From Deinococcus ruber (lineage in GTDB: Bacteria > Deinococcota > Deinococci > Deinococcales > Deinococcaceae), in contig NZ_BMQL01000062.1 of the NCBI RefSeq assembly GCF_014648095.1, forward strand, positions 1 through 26,053: a DNA stretch of 26,053 nt. Direction: 5' to 3'. This document shows, piece after piece, positions 1 to 7,017 of the stretch. Under the pieces are notes generated by a model. It worked only from the letters and a program-made list of their open reading frames with translations, searched no databases and was not told the origin of the DNA. The position numbers were made by a program, and so were the translations under genes. The first letter of the stretch is position 1; every line of letters starts with the position of its first letter.

Positions 1-60
1 AAGATGCCCTGGGAGTACCGCCCCGCACGCTTCAGCCCAGGTGGACGCCGTGACCCCTGA
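1..60 (+). CDS. HNH endonuclease, 3' end only (first of tandem pair)
   Basis: These are the last 19 codons and TGA stop of a gene whose body lies outside the window. The residues read KMPWEYRPARFSPGGRRDP, the exact C-terminus of the HNH protein at 8704-9033. All 60 bases match 8974-9033. The next HNH gene starts inside this tail, as it does at the second locus, so the missing part is very probably a complete copy of the same small HNH gene. Confidence 0.85.
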   Translation, partial: KMPWEYRPARFSPGGRRDP

Positions 61-781
61 TCTGAAACGCTGCACGAAATGCGGGGAAGAGAAACCCGCC
101 ACGCTGGAGTTTTTCTATGCCTATCCGAAGGTGAAACGCGGCCTGACCTCGCGTTGTCGAGCCTGCGCTGCGGCTGTACAGAAGGCGTATGTAGAGGCAG
201 ACCCGGCCCGCTCGCAGAAGATTGCCCAGGACTGCTATCTACGAAATTATGAACAGCGCAAGGCTGAACTGAGGGCACAGAACCGTAAGCGCATGGCCGA
301 TCCTGAAAAAGTCCAGGCGGAGCGAGAGCGGGCAAAAGCGAAGGCGCAGAGAGAGCGGGAAACTACCCCAGAGGTAGTGAATGCTCGTCAACGGGCATAC
401 CGCGAGCGCCATAAAGATGATCCCGAGTACCGAGAGCGGCTTAGGGTTCGAGATCGCGCCCGCTACATACGGCAGAAGCCACGCTACTTGTCGTACTCAG
501 CGAAGCAGCGGGCGTTTAGAGCCAGTGTGCCCGGCGGCTGGACGGGCGAAGACGTGCGGCAGATGTTCGTTCGGCAGAATGGATGCTGCCACTACTGTGG
601 AGCGAAGGTAGGCAGGACTGCGGGCCTCGCATGGCACGTAGACCACGTAATTCCGATCTCTAGAGGAGGATCAAACTTTCCGGAGAATCTTGTGATTGCC
701 TGTGAGCCTTGCAACAGGGCCAAATACAACAAGATGCCTTGGGAGTGGTTGCCAGATCAGTTCAGCCCGCCGAACAGTTAG
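50..781 (+). CDS. HNH endonuclease with N-terminal zinc ribbon (243 aa)
   Basis: Predicted free-standing DNA endonuclease of the HNH family, a class common in phages as homing or packaging-associated nucleases. The N-terminus has two CxxC pairs (CTKC and CRAC, within about the first 40 residues), which suggests a zinc ribbon. A long Arg/Lys/Glu-rich helical stretch follows, then a C-terminal HNH fold. The HNH fold shows CHYC, the WHVDHVIPISRGGSN core with its catalytic His, NLVIAC and CEPCNRAK, where two further CxxC pairs would bind structural zinc. I chose GTG at 50 because AGGTGG at 39-44 lies five bases upstream; GTG at 41 in the same frame is the alternative. It overlaps the end of the preceding HNH gene by 11 bases, so translation is probably coupled. 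The paralogue at 9023-9910 carries an extra zinc ribbon. The C-terminus KMPWEWLPDQFSP matches the neighbouring small HNH protein, so the pair arose by tandem duplication. Confidence 0.85.
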   Translation: MTPDLKRCTKCGEEKPATLEFFYAYPKVKRGLTSRCRACAAAVQKAYVEADPARSQKIAQDCYLRNYEQRKAELRAQNRKRMADPEKVQAERERAKAKAQRERETTPEVVNARQRAYRERHKDDPEYRERLRVRDRARYIRQKPRYLSYSAKQRAFRASVPGGWTGEDVRQMFVRQNGCCHYCGAKVGRTAGLAWHVDHVIPISRGGSNFPENLVIACEPCNRAKYNKMPWEWLPDQFSPPNS

Positions 782-788
782 CAAGACA

Positions 789-813
789 AAACCCCGTCCA
801 GAAGGCGGGGTTT
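789..813. terminator. Hairpin terminator after HNH gene, likely bidirectional
   Basis: AAACCCCG at 789-796 pairs with CGGGGTTT at 806-813 around a nine-base loop. It lies between the convergent ends of the HNH gene and the minus-strand gene at 828-1268. CTTGGAGG and an ATG at 830 follow immediately, an arrangement seen again at other leaders in the window. Confidence 0.7.
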
Positions 814-827
814 GTTCTTGGAGGATT

Positions 828-1268
828 TTATGATCCGAGAAGATGGATCAGGAGCGTTCCAGATTTTGCGGTTCCAGAGTACCCGCCGTAGCAGAGAAAA
901 ACAGTGCTCAGCAGCGCTCCGAAAGAATTTTGAGAGTCCACAGATACCACCAAGCTATAGGTTCCGGTGTAGAGGCCATACGAAACCGTCAGGTAAGAGT
1001 CCTTTTGAAATACCGCAGTGGCTGGTGCCTTCAGATAGATTTTGACCGCATCTTGGCATATCTTTGCAAACTGCTTCTGGGTTGGCGGCCCTGGAATATC
1101 TCTCTGATAGTCGATGTTTTTAGCGACTTCAAAAAAATCGACATCCCCAGCCATTCTCGCCACCTTCAAGACCGGCATGCCTCTATCCACAAATTTTGCG
1201 GGTTTGTAATTCTGTCCGACTGCGCTACTGCTCACCAGCAAAGCCGCTAGAAGAAACAGTTTTCTCAT
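828..1268 (-). CDS. Secreted or membrane-anchored small protein, moron-like (146 aa)
   Basis: Function unknown. The start at 1268 gives MRKLFLLAALLVSSSAVGQ, a clear signal peptide (positive end, hydrophobic core, small residues at the cleavage site). The longer frame from 1325 would bury it behind 19 charged residues. The mature part has two cysteines about 46 residues apart (KICQDA and FLCYGG) and the phrase VDSQNSFGALL. This gives an alternating beta-rich domain probably located outside the cytoplasm. It points against the tail genes and sits between the HNH pair and a tape measure gene. A protein of similar plan (N-terminal membrane segment, two cysteines, short beta end) occupies the same place at 9936-10322. 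Such opposite-strand genes in phage structural modules are often morons expressed from the prophage. Superinfection exclusion is a possible role, but nothing in the sequence proves it. No good SD is visible. Confidence 0.65.
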   Translation of the reverse strand: MRKLFLLAALLVSSSAVGQNYKPAKFVDRGMPVLKVARMAGDVDFFEVAKNIDYQRDIPGPPTQKQFAKICQDAVKIYLKAPATAVFQKDSYLTVSYGLYTGTYSLVVSVDSQNSFGALLSTVFLCYGGYSGTAKSGTLLIHLLGS

Positions 1269-1351
1269 ACCTGAACGTACAACACTGCTCGGCTGTCTCG
1301 CTGGGCATTTGTCGTCTTCATCCAAAGGGGGTGAGAGATGCGACGCTGAGG

Positions 1352-1412
1352 CTGATCTTCGCTCACTACCGGGTGTGGGAAGGCATCGCGCTCATCGTGC
1401 AGAAGGCGATGA
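1352..1412. repeat. Copy A of a repeat lying between divergent genes
   Basis: This segment matches 5264-5315 at most positions. Shared blocks include CTACCGGGTG, GCATCGCG and CAGAAGGCGATG; copy A has about nine extra bases (CTCATCGTG). Both copies lie between a small minus-strand gene and a divergent plus-strand gene of defence-like character, so a shared control region is more likely than coding sequence. In copy A the minus-strand frame that matches copy B is interrupted by stops. Confidence 0.65.
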
Positions 1413-1417
1413 AATGA

Positions 1418-1432
1418 AGGGATACTATCCCT
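1418..1432. promoter_or_regulatory. Palindrome, possible operator
   Basis: AGGGATACTATCCCT is a perfect inverted repeat with 7-base arms and one central base. It lies next to repeat copy A, in the gap between the divergent genes at 1268 (minus) and 1518 (plus). A dimeric repressor site is the simplest reading. No matching full palindrome was seen at copy B, only GGTATC. Confidence 0.4.
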
Positions 1433-1517
1433 AAAGTCCATTTCTACATACGAGACCCGGGTAAGGCCCAACGGCAAAAGTGCTGCACAACTTTTGCGAG
1501 AGCGTTACAGTGGCTAC

Positions 1518-2510
1518 ATGCCCCTGCCAGAGATCGGACTTATACCTTACGTGTTTTATATGAATAGAAAGGGTAGGAAGATAGCATTTGTAAATCTAAA
1601 CTCCTTCGGAGATAACTATAACTTGAAGGAGATAATTATTGAATTTCTTGGCAGTCTTATAGAGACACCCCTGGAAGATGATGAGTCAACCAGCAAGACG
1701 TTTCAGCTCCATGAATTTGAAGTAGATGGCAATCAAATAGAGGGCACTATATTGTCTGGTGTATATGGTGTCCCAGGGCCCGTTGTTGACAGGAAAACGC
1801 GCAGACGTAATTATACGAAGACTGTTGACGATGCCGATATAAGGTCATTTTACTTTTATATAGAGGTGCCCGAAGGAGAAATAGGGGAATACATAATTGT
1901 GATGCAAGCTTATGATTTCAATGGCGTGAAGACAGAGTTTGAAAAACGGCTCACTCAGTTTTTAGAAACATATGGATCGCTCGGCCTACTTGATAAATAC
2001 ACCCCTCACATGCGGCCTCTGATACCAGGGAGCTATATAGCTCAAATCGCTGAGAGGATAAAAATCAAGAAGATCAGATTTATAAAGTATTCTCAGAGGA
2101 TGAACTTACTTGTGGGAGAGGAAGATGAAAGGGTAGGGAATATAGAAATAGTTATTAAGTCTCAGAGAAAGTCAAGTTTCCCCTTCAATTTACCCTTTAT
2201 AAACTACATAAATAGTGATAGGCAAGATTTCAAAGGTGTTTTCTCTCTGCCTGACAATGTATCTAACTTGGACTATACAGATATAAAACTGGATGTCACT
2301 GATAATGGAAAACACCGCACGATTTCTATGAGGTCGCTTGACCTTCCCCGATATGCCTACCCTATCGACCGGGCTACGTTGCAACACAATCCAGATGGGT
2401 ATATTCTGCCTCAAGCGTTGTCTGGCGATGCGAGCGACCTCGCGGCCTCGCTCAGAAGAGACATGAACCCGAGGACTCCGGTGAGTGAAGATGAGAGCGA
2501 ACAGGAATAG
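1518..2510 (+). CDS. Unknown protein, first gene of an AT-rich two-gene unit (330 aa)
   Basis: I do not recognise the family with certainty. The protein is soluble with alternating beta strands, no signal peptide and no membrane segment. Phrases such as EIIIEFLGSLIETP, GTILSGVYGVPGPVVD and SFYFYIEVPEGEIGEYIIVMQ suggest a compact beta-rich domain. A helical part (FEKRLTQFLETYGSLG) and an acidic tail (SEDESEQE) follow. Base composition is much richer in A and T than in the flanking HNH and tail genes, and codons such as ATA and AGA are frequent, so recent transfer is likely. ATG at 1518 is chosen over TTG at 1494 because it is the first ATG in frame, but the SD is weak. The gene overlaps the following membrane-protein gene by 20 bases, which argues that the two work together. 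A soluble sensor with a membrane effector in phage cargo fits an anti-phage or exclusion unit, by context only. Confidence 0.65.
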   Translation: MPLPEIGLIPYVFYMNRKGRKIAFVNLNSFGDNYNLKEIIIEFLGSLIETPLEDDESTSKTFQLHEFEVDGNQIEGTILSGVYGVPGPVVDRKTRRRNYTKTVDDADIRSFYFYIEVPEGEIGEYIIVMQAYDFNGVKTEFEKRLTQFLETYGSLGLLDKYTPHMRPLIPGSYIAQIAERIKIKKIRFIKYSQRMNLLVGEEDERVGNIEIVIKSQRKSSFPFNLPFINYINSDRQDFKGVFSLPDNVSNLDYTDIKLDVTDNGKHRTISMRSLDLPRYAYPIDRATLQHNPDGYILPQALSGDASDLAASLRRDMNPRTPVSEDESEQE

Positions 2511-2985
2511 CGTCATCCGCCAAGACATTAGAGGGTTCGCAGGGAGGGGTTTACAGCAATTTCTATTCTTGTTTATACCTGCTTTGGTAGCATTCGGCCT
2601 CTTATTTTTAGATATCAATGCAGTTTTGGGCAACTTAATTGCGGCCATGTCAATCTTTGCAGGATTCTTGGTCAATGCTATTATCCTGATGTTCTCTTTG
2701 ATGGATAAGATAACAGGACAGACAAACAATAGTTATGTAAATTTTGTGACAGAATTAACGCAATATATGATATTTTCTCTCTATCTATCTATTATTTCCG
2801 TTACCTTCTTAATAGTCTCTCCCCTAGATGTATTATCTATAGATTATAAAGGATATACCTTTGATCTAGCATTTGCCTTTAGATTTATAGCAGGATATTT
2901 TACGGTTCAATTCTTTCTTACCCTGCTTAAAGTGGTGTCTAAACTATATGACATATTTGTTTATAATATAAGTACCAGAAACTAA
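2491..2985 (+). CDS. Four-helix membrane protein, second gene of the two-gene unit (164 aa)
   Basis: A small integral membrane protein of unknown family. After a basic N-terminus (MRANRNSVIRQ) four hydrophobic segments can be read: about residues 23-40 (FLFLFIPALVAFGLLFL), 46-72 (NLIAAMSIFAGFLVNAIILM), 92-112 (YMIFSLYLSIISVTFLIV) and 128-150 (FRFIAGYFTVQFFLTLL). Paired small membrane proteins like this are frequent effectors in abortive-infection type systems. Holin-like permeabilisation would be one mechanism, but no diagnostic residues are visible. ATG at 2491 is preferred to GTG at 2485 because GGTGAG lies five bases upstream of it. The start sits inside the end of the preceding gene, so translation is coupled. 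The gene is AT-rich like its partner. Confidence 0.7.
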   Translation: MRANRNSVIRQDIRGFAGRGLQQFLFLFIPALVAFGLLFLDINAVLGNLIAAMSIFAGFLVNAIILMFSLMDKITGQTNNSYVNFVTELTQYMIFSLYLSIISVTFLIVSPLDVLSIDYKGYTFDLAFAFRFIAGYFTVQFFLTLLKVVSKLYDIFVYNISTRN

Positions 2986-3008
2986 CAGAAAGCGTATTTA
3001 GCCAAGTA

Positions 3009-3040
3009 TTGAAGCCTCTGACCTGTGTTGGGGGCTTCAA
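3009..3040 (+). terminator. Hairpin after the two-gene unit
   Basis: TTGAAGCC at 3009-3016 pairs with GGCTTCAA at 3033-3040. The run of T after it is poor. GGAGGG and an ATG at 3055 follow, but that frame stops after two codons (ATG TCT TAA). It looks like the remnant of a phage gene leader. Confidence 0.45.
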
Positions 3041-3095
3041 TGCTGGAGGGAATCATGTCTTAACTAGCCTCTAGTACGCCAAGAACTCAAGCCCC

Positions 3096-3121
3096 AGCCC
3101 AGTCTTCCGCTGGGCTTTTTT
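3096..3121 (+). terminator. Intrinsic terminator upstream of truncated tape measure
   Basis: AGCCCAG and CTGGGCT form a perfect 7-bp stem with a seven-base loop, followed directly by five T. It separates the accessory genes from the tape measure fragment, which has its own SD just downstream. Confidence 0.85.
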
Positions 3122-3155
3122 CGTATCGAAATCTATCCGAAGGAGGTGAATCAAC

Positions 3156-4236
3156 ATGGCCGAATTGAAAGACACCCTCTCGCTCGATGTCTCCCAATAC
3201 TTGAAGCAACTCGATGCTGTAGACAAGAAAATCGACTCGCTTTACCGGACGCGGTCTGCCCCTGCCTTGCCCCCTATGCCGTCGCTTCCAACTACCCCTA
3301 CGAGCCGAGGGGGACAGTCTGCCGCCCAGAAGGAACTGACCGAACTCACGAACCTCCTCAAGGTCGCGCAGAATGAACTAAAGCAGTTCGGAGCGGCGGC
3401 CAGCCCTGCCCAGTTGAATGGCTACGCCCAGCAACTCGCCAGCTTGACGACACGGGCGCAGGCGCTCGGGCCGGGACTGGCGACAGGGAGCAACGAAGCC
3501 AGGCGCTTGAGTGGCGTCCTGCTGGGCCTTGAAGGGACAAGCCAGCAGGTGAGTGCAGCCCTGCTCCGCCTGAGTGCCACGCCCGCGACGGTCAAGATCA
3601 ACGCCCCGAACACGGCAGGAATCACCGCCCAGCTTGCTGGAGTCACCCGTTCGGCAGACCAGAATGCACGTGCCCTTCAAAGCCTGCTGAATCAGGTCAC
3701 GACCCTCGGCGGCCCGCTGGGATCAATGGTCAATCAGCTTCTCAGCGTTGCCAGCGGCTTCCAGGGAATGACTGCCGCTGAATTGGCTGCGGTTGGACCT
3801 GCAACGGTTCTAACAGCCACAGTCTTGGCGATGGGGGCAGCACTGGCCTCTAGCCTGCACGAGGCCATTTCCTTTGAGGCCGCGCTGTCACAGCTTCGGG
3901 GCATTACTGGCCTGAGCAAGGGCGACATTGGCGACTTGGGTGATGAGTTCCAGAAGCTCGCTACTCAACTCCCGTTTACCAGCGTTCAGCTTGCCGAAAT
4001 TGGGCGCAATGCGGCTCTGGCAGGCGTTCACGGCAAGGAAGAACTCGGGCAGTTCGTCGAAATCGGGGCGCAGCTCGGCGTCCTCTTGCGTGACGTGGAC
4101 GGCCACGCTGAAGACCTGACCGGCACCATGCGCGAGCTGGCGAAATTCATCAACGCTGCGGGCATCTCGGGCGACAAGTTCATTCCGGCGCTGCGTATCT
4201 CCAGCTCTGAGCTGATCACCCTGAAGACCCGCATCG
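3156..4236 (+). pseudogene. Tape measure protein, truncated (N-terminal ~361 aa, TP901-type core)
   Basis: Start ATG follows AAGGAGGTG with good spacing. Residues 1-140 closely follow the first 140 of the intact tape measure at 10384: MAELKDTLSLDVSQYLKQLD, a proline-rich linker, then QKELTELTNLLK through QVSAAL. After that the two part. This copy carries hydrophobic stretches at about 185-230 and a TP901-like tape measure core at about 238-335 (SFEAALSQLRGITGLSKGD, QLAEIGRNAALAGV). The intact gene has a different core. Known members of this family run to many hundreds or thousands of residues, yet here the tape measure reading ends at about residue 361. The frame then continues into Pro/Arg/Ser-rich out-of-frame residues to a stop at 4487. 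A protein this short could not set the length of a normal tail, so this is best read as a broken gene or a recombination reservoir. Confidence 0.8.
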
Positions 4237-4876
4237 GCGGAACCGTGCCGCCCTGCAACTCAACACCCGCCTCGCAACGGATGCGGCGAAATTCCAGAAC
4301 GTCGCTGTCCATTCCCCGGAGGCCCGACACGTGCCCAATGATCCCAACCGCCGCCGCTACGTCGCCCGCTCCAACCGTGTCAAGCCGCCCACCATCGGCC
4401 AGCAGGCCTGCTCGTATGCCGAGGCGTGGTACCAGGCACTGCGGGCTTGGGATCTCCGCTTGGGTACGGCACCAACGCCGCGCATGAGCTACACCGGCTT
4501 CCGGCCCGGCGGCTTCGAGATCAGCACACTGGCTGAACTGAATGGACCGTCACAGCCCACATTTCTGAGCTTGCCCTGTGGCGAGCGGAGTGAATCTGAA
4601 GTGGCGCAGGTCATCAGCATGATGAAGGCTAGCGCCGCGCATGACCGGCGGGATGCTGGGCGGGTGCTAGACCGGCTTCGCGATCCCCGCTCTGGCGTGC
4701 CTGCCAGTTTGCTTCGAGAGGATGGAAAATGGCAGCGCGACGCGCCGAGGCACGCTGGATATGCTGTGGCGGTACTGACGTTGGCGGTGGCCTTGCGCGA
4801 CCCCTTGGCGGAAGTCCTTTTGCCGGTATGCCGCAACGTCATGCAGCGTGTTGAAAAAAGGGCGGATTTTAGGTAG
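4211..4876 (+). pseudogene. 3' part of an unrecognised gene fused behind the tape measure fragment
   Basis: From about 4235 the coding pattern shifts to another frame. It reads NRAALQLNTRL, then VHSPEARHVPNDPNRRRYVA, and runs to a stop at 4874-4876. The frame is open from 4211 and its first GTG is at 4331, but sense-like residues begin well before that. The end therefore looks like the C-terminal part of a larger protein that lost its start. A single-base shift in the GGCGG run at 4236-4240 would join it to the tape measure frame, so either a frameshift or a deletion junction is possible. I do not recognise the family, and no catalytic motif or membrane segment stands out. Confidence 0.5.
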
Positions 4877-4920
4877 CGTTTTGATAGTCTCAGAGCAATG
4901 TAGGACAGGCCAAAAAAGCG

Positions 4921-4950
4921 AAGCGCCCCCAGAAATGGAGGCGCTTTTCT
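4921..4950. terminator. Intrinsic terminator
   Basis: AAGCGCC at 4921-4927 pairs with GGCGCTT at 4940-4946, followed by TT, with A-rich sequence on the other side. It sits between the convergent ends of the fragment ending at 4876 and the minus-strand gene ending at 4967, so it can serve both directions. Confidence 0.8.
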
Positions 4951-4966
4951 AATGACGACGGCGCGA

Positions 4967-5251
4967 CTAGATATTGTCTTCTGTCACGACAGGGGCTCCA
5001 TCGACAGCCAGAGGGAGAGGCTGTGTCGCCTTCCTGCGTGTACGTAACACCAAGAGGACGCCAGGCTGATCTTGTTGAGGTGTTGCGCCACTCAGACCAA
5101 CCACTTGGACATCTACCAGCTCCGCATCGTTCAGAACATTCATTCGGTTGCTAACGACCGACGCAATAGCCTTCTCAAGGTTGTTGCTGGAACCGTAAGC
5201 GGTTGCGTAGATGAGCTGTTCGCCGTTTGCCAACACTGTGCTTGGGTACAT
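4967..5251 (-). CDS. Small hypothetical protein (94 aa)
   Basis: Function unknown. The protein begins MYPSTVLANGEQLIYATAYG and has a helical middle (NNLEKAIASVVSNRMNVLND) followed by strands (ELVDVQVVGLSG, GVLLVLRTRR), consistent with a small alpha/beta fold. The start at 5251 is chosen because the longer frame to 5362 would read through repeat copy B and would overlap the start codon of the divergent gene at 5361. GGAG sits only one base before this ATG, so the start is uncertain and 5299 is an alternative. It diverges from the HEPN-like gene at 5361, with the repeat in the gap. Confidence 0.5.
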   Translation of the reverse strand: MYPSTVLANGEQLIYATAYGSSNNLEKAIASVVSNRMNVLNDAELVDVQVVGLSGATPQQDQPGVLLVLRTRRKATQPLPLAVDGAPVVTEDNI

Positions 5252-5263
5252 GCTCCAAGCTAC

Positions 5264-5315
5264 CTGATCTCTGCTCGCTACCGGGTGCAGGGAGAGCATC
5301 GCGCAGAAGGCGATG
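5264..5315. repeat. Copy B of the intergenic repeat
   Basis: Matches copy A at 1352-1412, lacking about nine of its bases. It lies in the 109-base gap between the divergent genes starting at 5251 (minus) and 5361 (plus). The parallel placement at both loci points to a promoter or regulatory role. Confidence 0.6.
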
Positions 5316-5360
5316 GGAAGGGGAGGTATCAAAAAATGTGAAGCTATGAGATAAAGACTC

Positions 5361-6212
5361 ATGGATGCCGAGGCACTTCAGTATTTACAGAATCTTGCCG
5401 AGAGCCTGAAGCGCGGCGGCGCAGAGGGCGAAGAAGACTCTCAATACGCAACCTCTATGAAGCAGGTTGCCTATGAGCTTCAAGATAAGGCGGGAGCTTT
5501 CAAGGAAATTGCTCCTATAAAAAATGAGTTCATTAGGCTAATGGTTTTTACTTATCGTAAAGCTAAAGATTGGGATGGAAGGATTGCCCAGCAAGTGTGG
5601 AGTTCTTGGCTAATGGATGCTCCAGGCGTGAGTGGTAGCCGCACACTGAGAAAACTTGGTGGCCTAATGCGGAGTGCAAGGGCTGCTCAAGTCGTCTCTA
5701 ATTCAGAGGACACTAATTTAGTATTCCAGCAAGCAATCGAAGTCCACAGATCGTTCAACGAGTTTGTTAACTCTTTACTGCCTTTCTTGATAAACGCCTT
5801 GCAAGTAAGTCAAGGCCAAAGACCTACCAAGAAAGTATTTGAGGCTACGTACTCAAAGAAAATTAAAATGTTTGCAGAAGCTGCAAAACGTTACCCACAT
5901 GAAACTAGCCTCACTATCTTTGGGCGCATTTTAAAACCTCCGTTTAGGAATGCCATTGCTCATTCTGACGTAGAGTTGATACGAGATCAAAATATAGTTA
6001 GGTTTGGCGTAAGTAATAACGGTCAGCGCACTGAACATGACATGGATATTTTTGAGTTTATGGCATTTGTAGCGCTGTACTCACACTTGATCCATGCTTA
6101 TACAGCAGCTCTAACTATAATTGGAACGTACGAAATGAACGACCCAGAAGAAGTAAAGTACATACCGGACGATTTTAAGGCGATTTTGTACAACGTTAAT
6201 TACTTCCGGTAA
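5361..6212 (+). CDS. HEPN-like protein, candidate abortive-infection RNase (283 aa)
   Basis: The protein appears wholly alpha-helical and has RNAIAH at residues 196-201 (bases 5946-5963). That fits the Rx4-6H motif with a polar residue after Arg, which forms the active site of HEPN ribonucleases in many toxins and abortive-infection proteins. The helix before it (SLTIFGRILKPPF) and the strand-like segment after it (VRFGVSNNG) fit a HEPN setting, as does the helical C-terminus with LYSHLIHAYTAAL. No partner antitoxin is adjacent on the same strand. The gene stands alone, diverging from the small gene at 5251 and converging on the gene ending at 6270. It is richer in A and T than the tail genes, which suggests transfer. 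A defence role is inference from motif and setting; a non-catalytic Abi-like scaffold is possible. No clear SD precedes the ATG. Confidence 0.65.
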   Translation: MDAEALQYLQNLAESLKRGGAEGEEDSQYATSMKQVAYELQDKAGAFKEIAPIKNEFIRLMVFTYRKAKDWDGRIAQQVWSSWLMDAPGVSGSRTLRKLGGLMRSARAAQVVSNSEDTNLVFQQAIEVHRSFNEFVNSLLPFLINALQVSQGQRPTKKVFEATYSKKIKMFAEAAKRYPHETSLTIFGRILKPPFRNAIAHSDVELIRDQNIVRFGVSNNGQRTEHDMDIFEFMAFVALYSHLIHAYTAALTIIGTYEMNDPEEVKYIPDDFKAILYNVNYFR

Positions 6213-6214
6213 TA

Positions 6215-6259
6215 AAGCAGTTCGATGACTCCAGATTTTTTGAAGCCATCGAACTGCTT
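6215..6259. terminator. Long hairpin between convergent genes
   Basis: AAGCAGTTCGATG at 6215-6227 and CATCGAACTGCTT at 6247-6259 form a perfect 13-bp stem with a 19-base loop. It begins three bases after the stop of the HEPN-like gene. No T run follows it on the plus strand, so it may stabilise the 3' end or act as a weak terminator. Confidence 0.55.
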
Positions 6260-6269
6260 AAGTAGATTT

Positions 6270-6686
6270 CTAAATCTGGGATTCTAAAATTGGATCGGCA
6301 CCTCGTTTAGCCCTTAAAATGTTTACCACTTCCAGCGTTTGGGAAATCATCTCCTGGCTGGCAACCAGACGTTCCTGAATTCCTTTTTCGGCTATGAGAA
6401 GCTGCGGCAGAATAGTATCAATCTGAGTAGAGGTGTAGTTGTTTTCTAAACCATTTACAATAGAGCTACGTAAATTCTCTAGCTTTGTAGCATACTCGTT
6501 AATATCAACCTTGATTGTTTTTGACTGTCGCTCTGCTGTTTTGAATACTTCTAGTTGAGCGGCTGAATACCCTGTGCGTTGATAGAACATCGGTTCCGCT
6601 TCAAGCAGTTCGACAATGCGGCGAGACTTCTGATTTTTGACTCTCATCAGGTCAACACGGCTCAGTAGTGTGCGTAGTCGCTCCAT
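6270..6686 (-). CDS. Solo homologue of the toxin's N-terminal helical domain (138 aa)
   Basis: Function unknown. A helical, charged protein with LLEAEPMFYQR near residue 30 and NILRAKRGADPI near the end. The same landmarks frame the N-terminal domain of the DUF4258 protein at 7018-7701 (LEQEPIFIHR and NTIRQLRGAEPY). The two are therefore probably relatives, this one lacking the C-terminal toxin-like domain. ATG at 6686 is chosen because the upstream extension (MLRVDFHISP onward) covers terminator sequence. It lies about 106 bases after the DUF2283 gene on the same strand, with a hairpin terminator between. It could modulate the toxin by forming mixed oligomers, or be a decayed toxin. Both are inference. 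Confidence 0.6.
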   Translation of the reverse strand: MERLRTLLSRVDLMRVKNQKSRRIVELLEAEPMFYQRTGYSAAQLEVFKTAERQSKTIKVDINEYATKLENLRSSIVNGLENNYTSTQIDTILPQLLIAEKGIQERLVASQEMISQTLEVVNILRAKRGADPILESQI

Positions 6687-6742
6687 GCTGGAGAGTACCA
6701 AAATTGGATATGGTGGGTGACAGTAAATAGCTGGCAAAAGCG

Positions 6743-6769
6743 AAGCCCCAACCGAGCACGGTGGGGCTT
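6743..6769. terminator. Intrinsic terminator after the DUF2283 gene
   Basis: AAGCCCCA pairs with TGGGGCTT (8 bp). T-rich sequence follows on the plus strand, and TTCGCTTTT on the minus strand, where it would end the toxin-antitoxin transcript. On the plus strand GGGGG and an ATG (6786) follow, resembling the other leaders. Confidence 0.75.
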
Positions 6770-6792
6770 TTGATTTGGGGGAAATATGAAAG

Positions 6793-7008
6793 TCAACCCG
6801 CAACAAGCTGATCGGGAATGTTTAGCTCGACGGGGGTTTGACCGTCGCCAAACACTGAGCGCAGATCAAGTACCTCAACGCCGAGAACATTCGAGTCGTT
6901 GTCGAGATCGACGTACACATCTTTTTCCATCTCTACGGTGCGGGCGACTTCGCCGCTCTTTATTTCGATGTAGAGGGCCTGCACGCTGGGATCGAACGTA
7001 AATTTCAT
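6793..7008 (-). CDS. DUF2283 family protein, putative antitoxin (71 aa)
   Basis: The sequence shows the pattern of DUF2283: a beta strand at the start with FDPSVQALYIEI, a middle VDLDNDSNVLGVEVLDLR, and a length near 70 residues. DUF2283 genes are frequently found next to DUF4258 genes, and the pair is regarded as a likely toxin-antitoxin module. Here the gene starts nine bases after the stop of the DUF4258 gene, with AGGAGGAG immediately upstream, so its translation should be strong, as expected of an antitoxin. Gene order is toxin first. The antitoxin role is inferred from pairing. The family fold alone does not show which part neutralises. Confidence 0.75.
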   Translation of the reverse strand: MKFTFDPSVQALYIEIKSGEVARTVEMEKDVYVDLDNDSNVLGVEVLDLRSVFGDGQTPVELNIPDQLVAG

Positions 7009-7017
7009 GGCTCCTCC

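Noticed and set aside
1265..1477. 70-codon minus-strand frame over repeat copy A
   Set aside because: It covers the repeat and the palindrome. The frame that corresponds to copy B has stops here, so it is not conserved as coding sequence.
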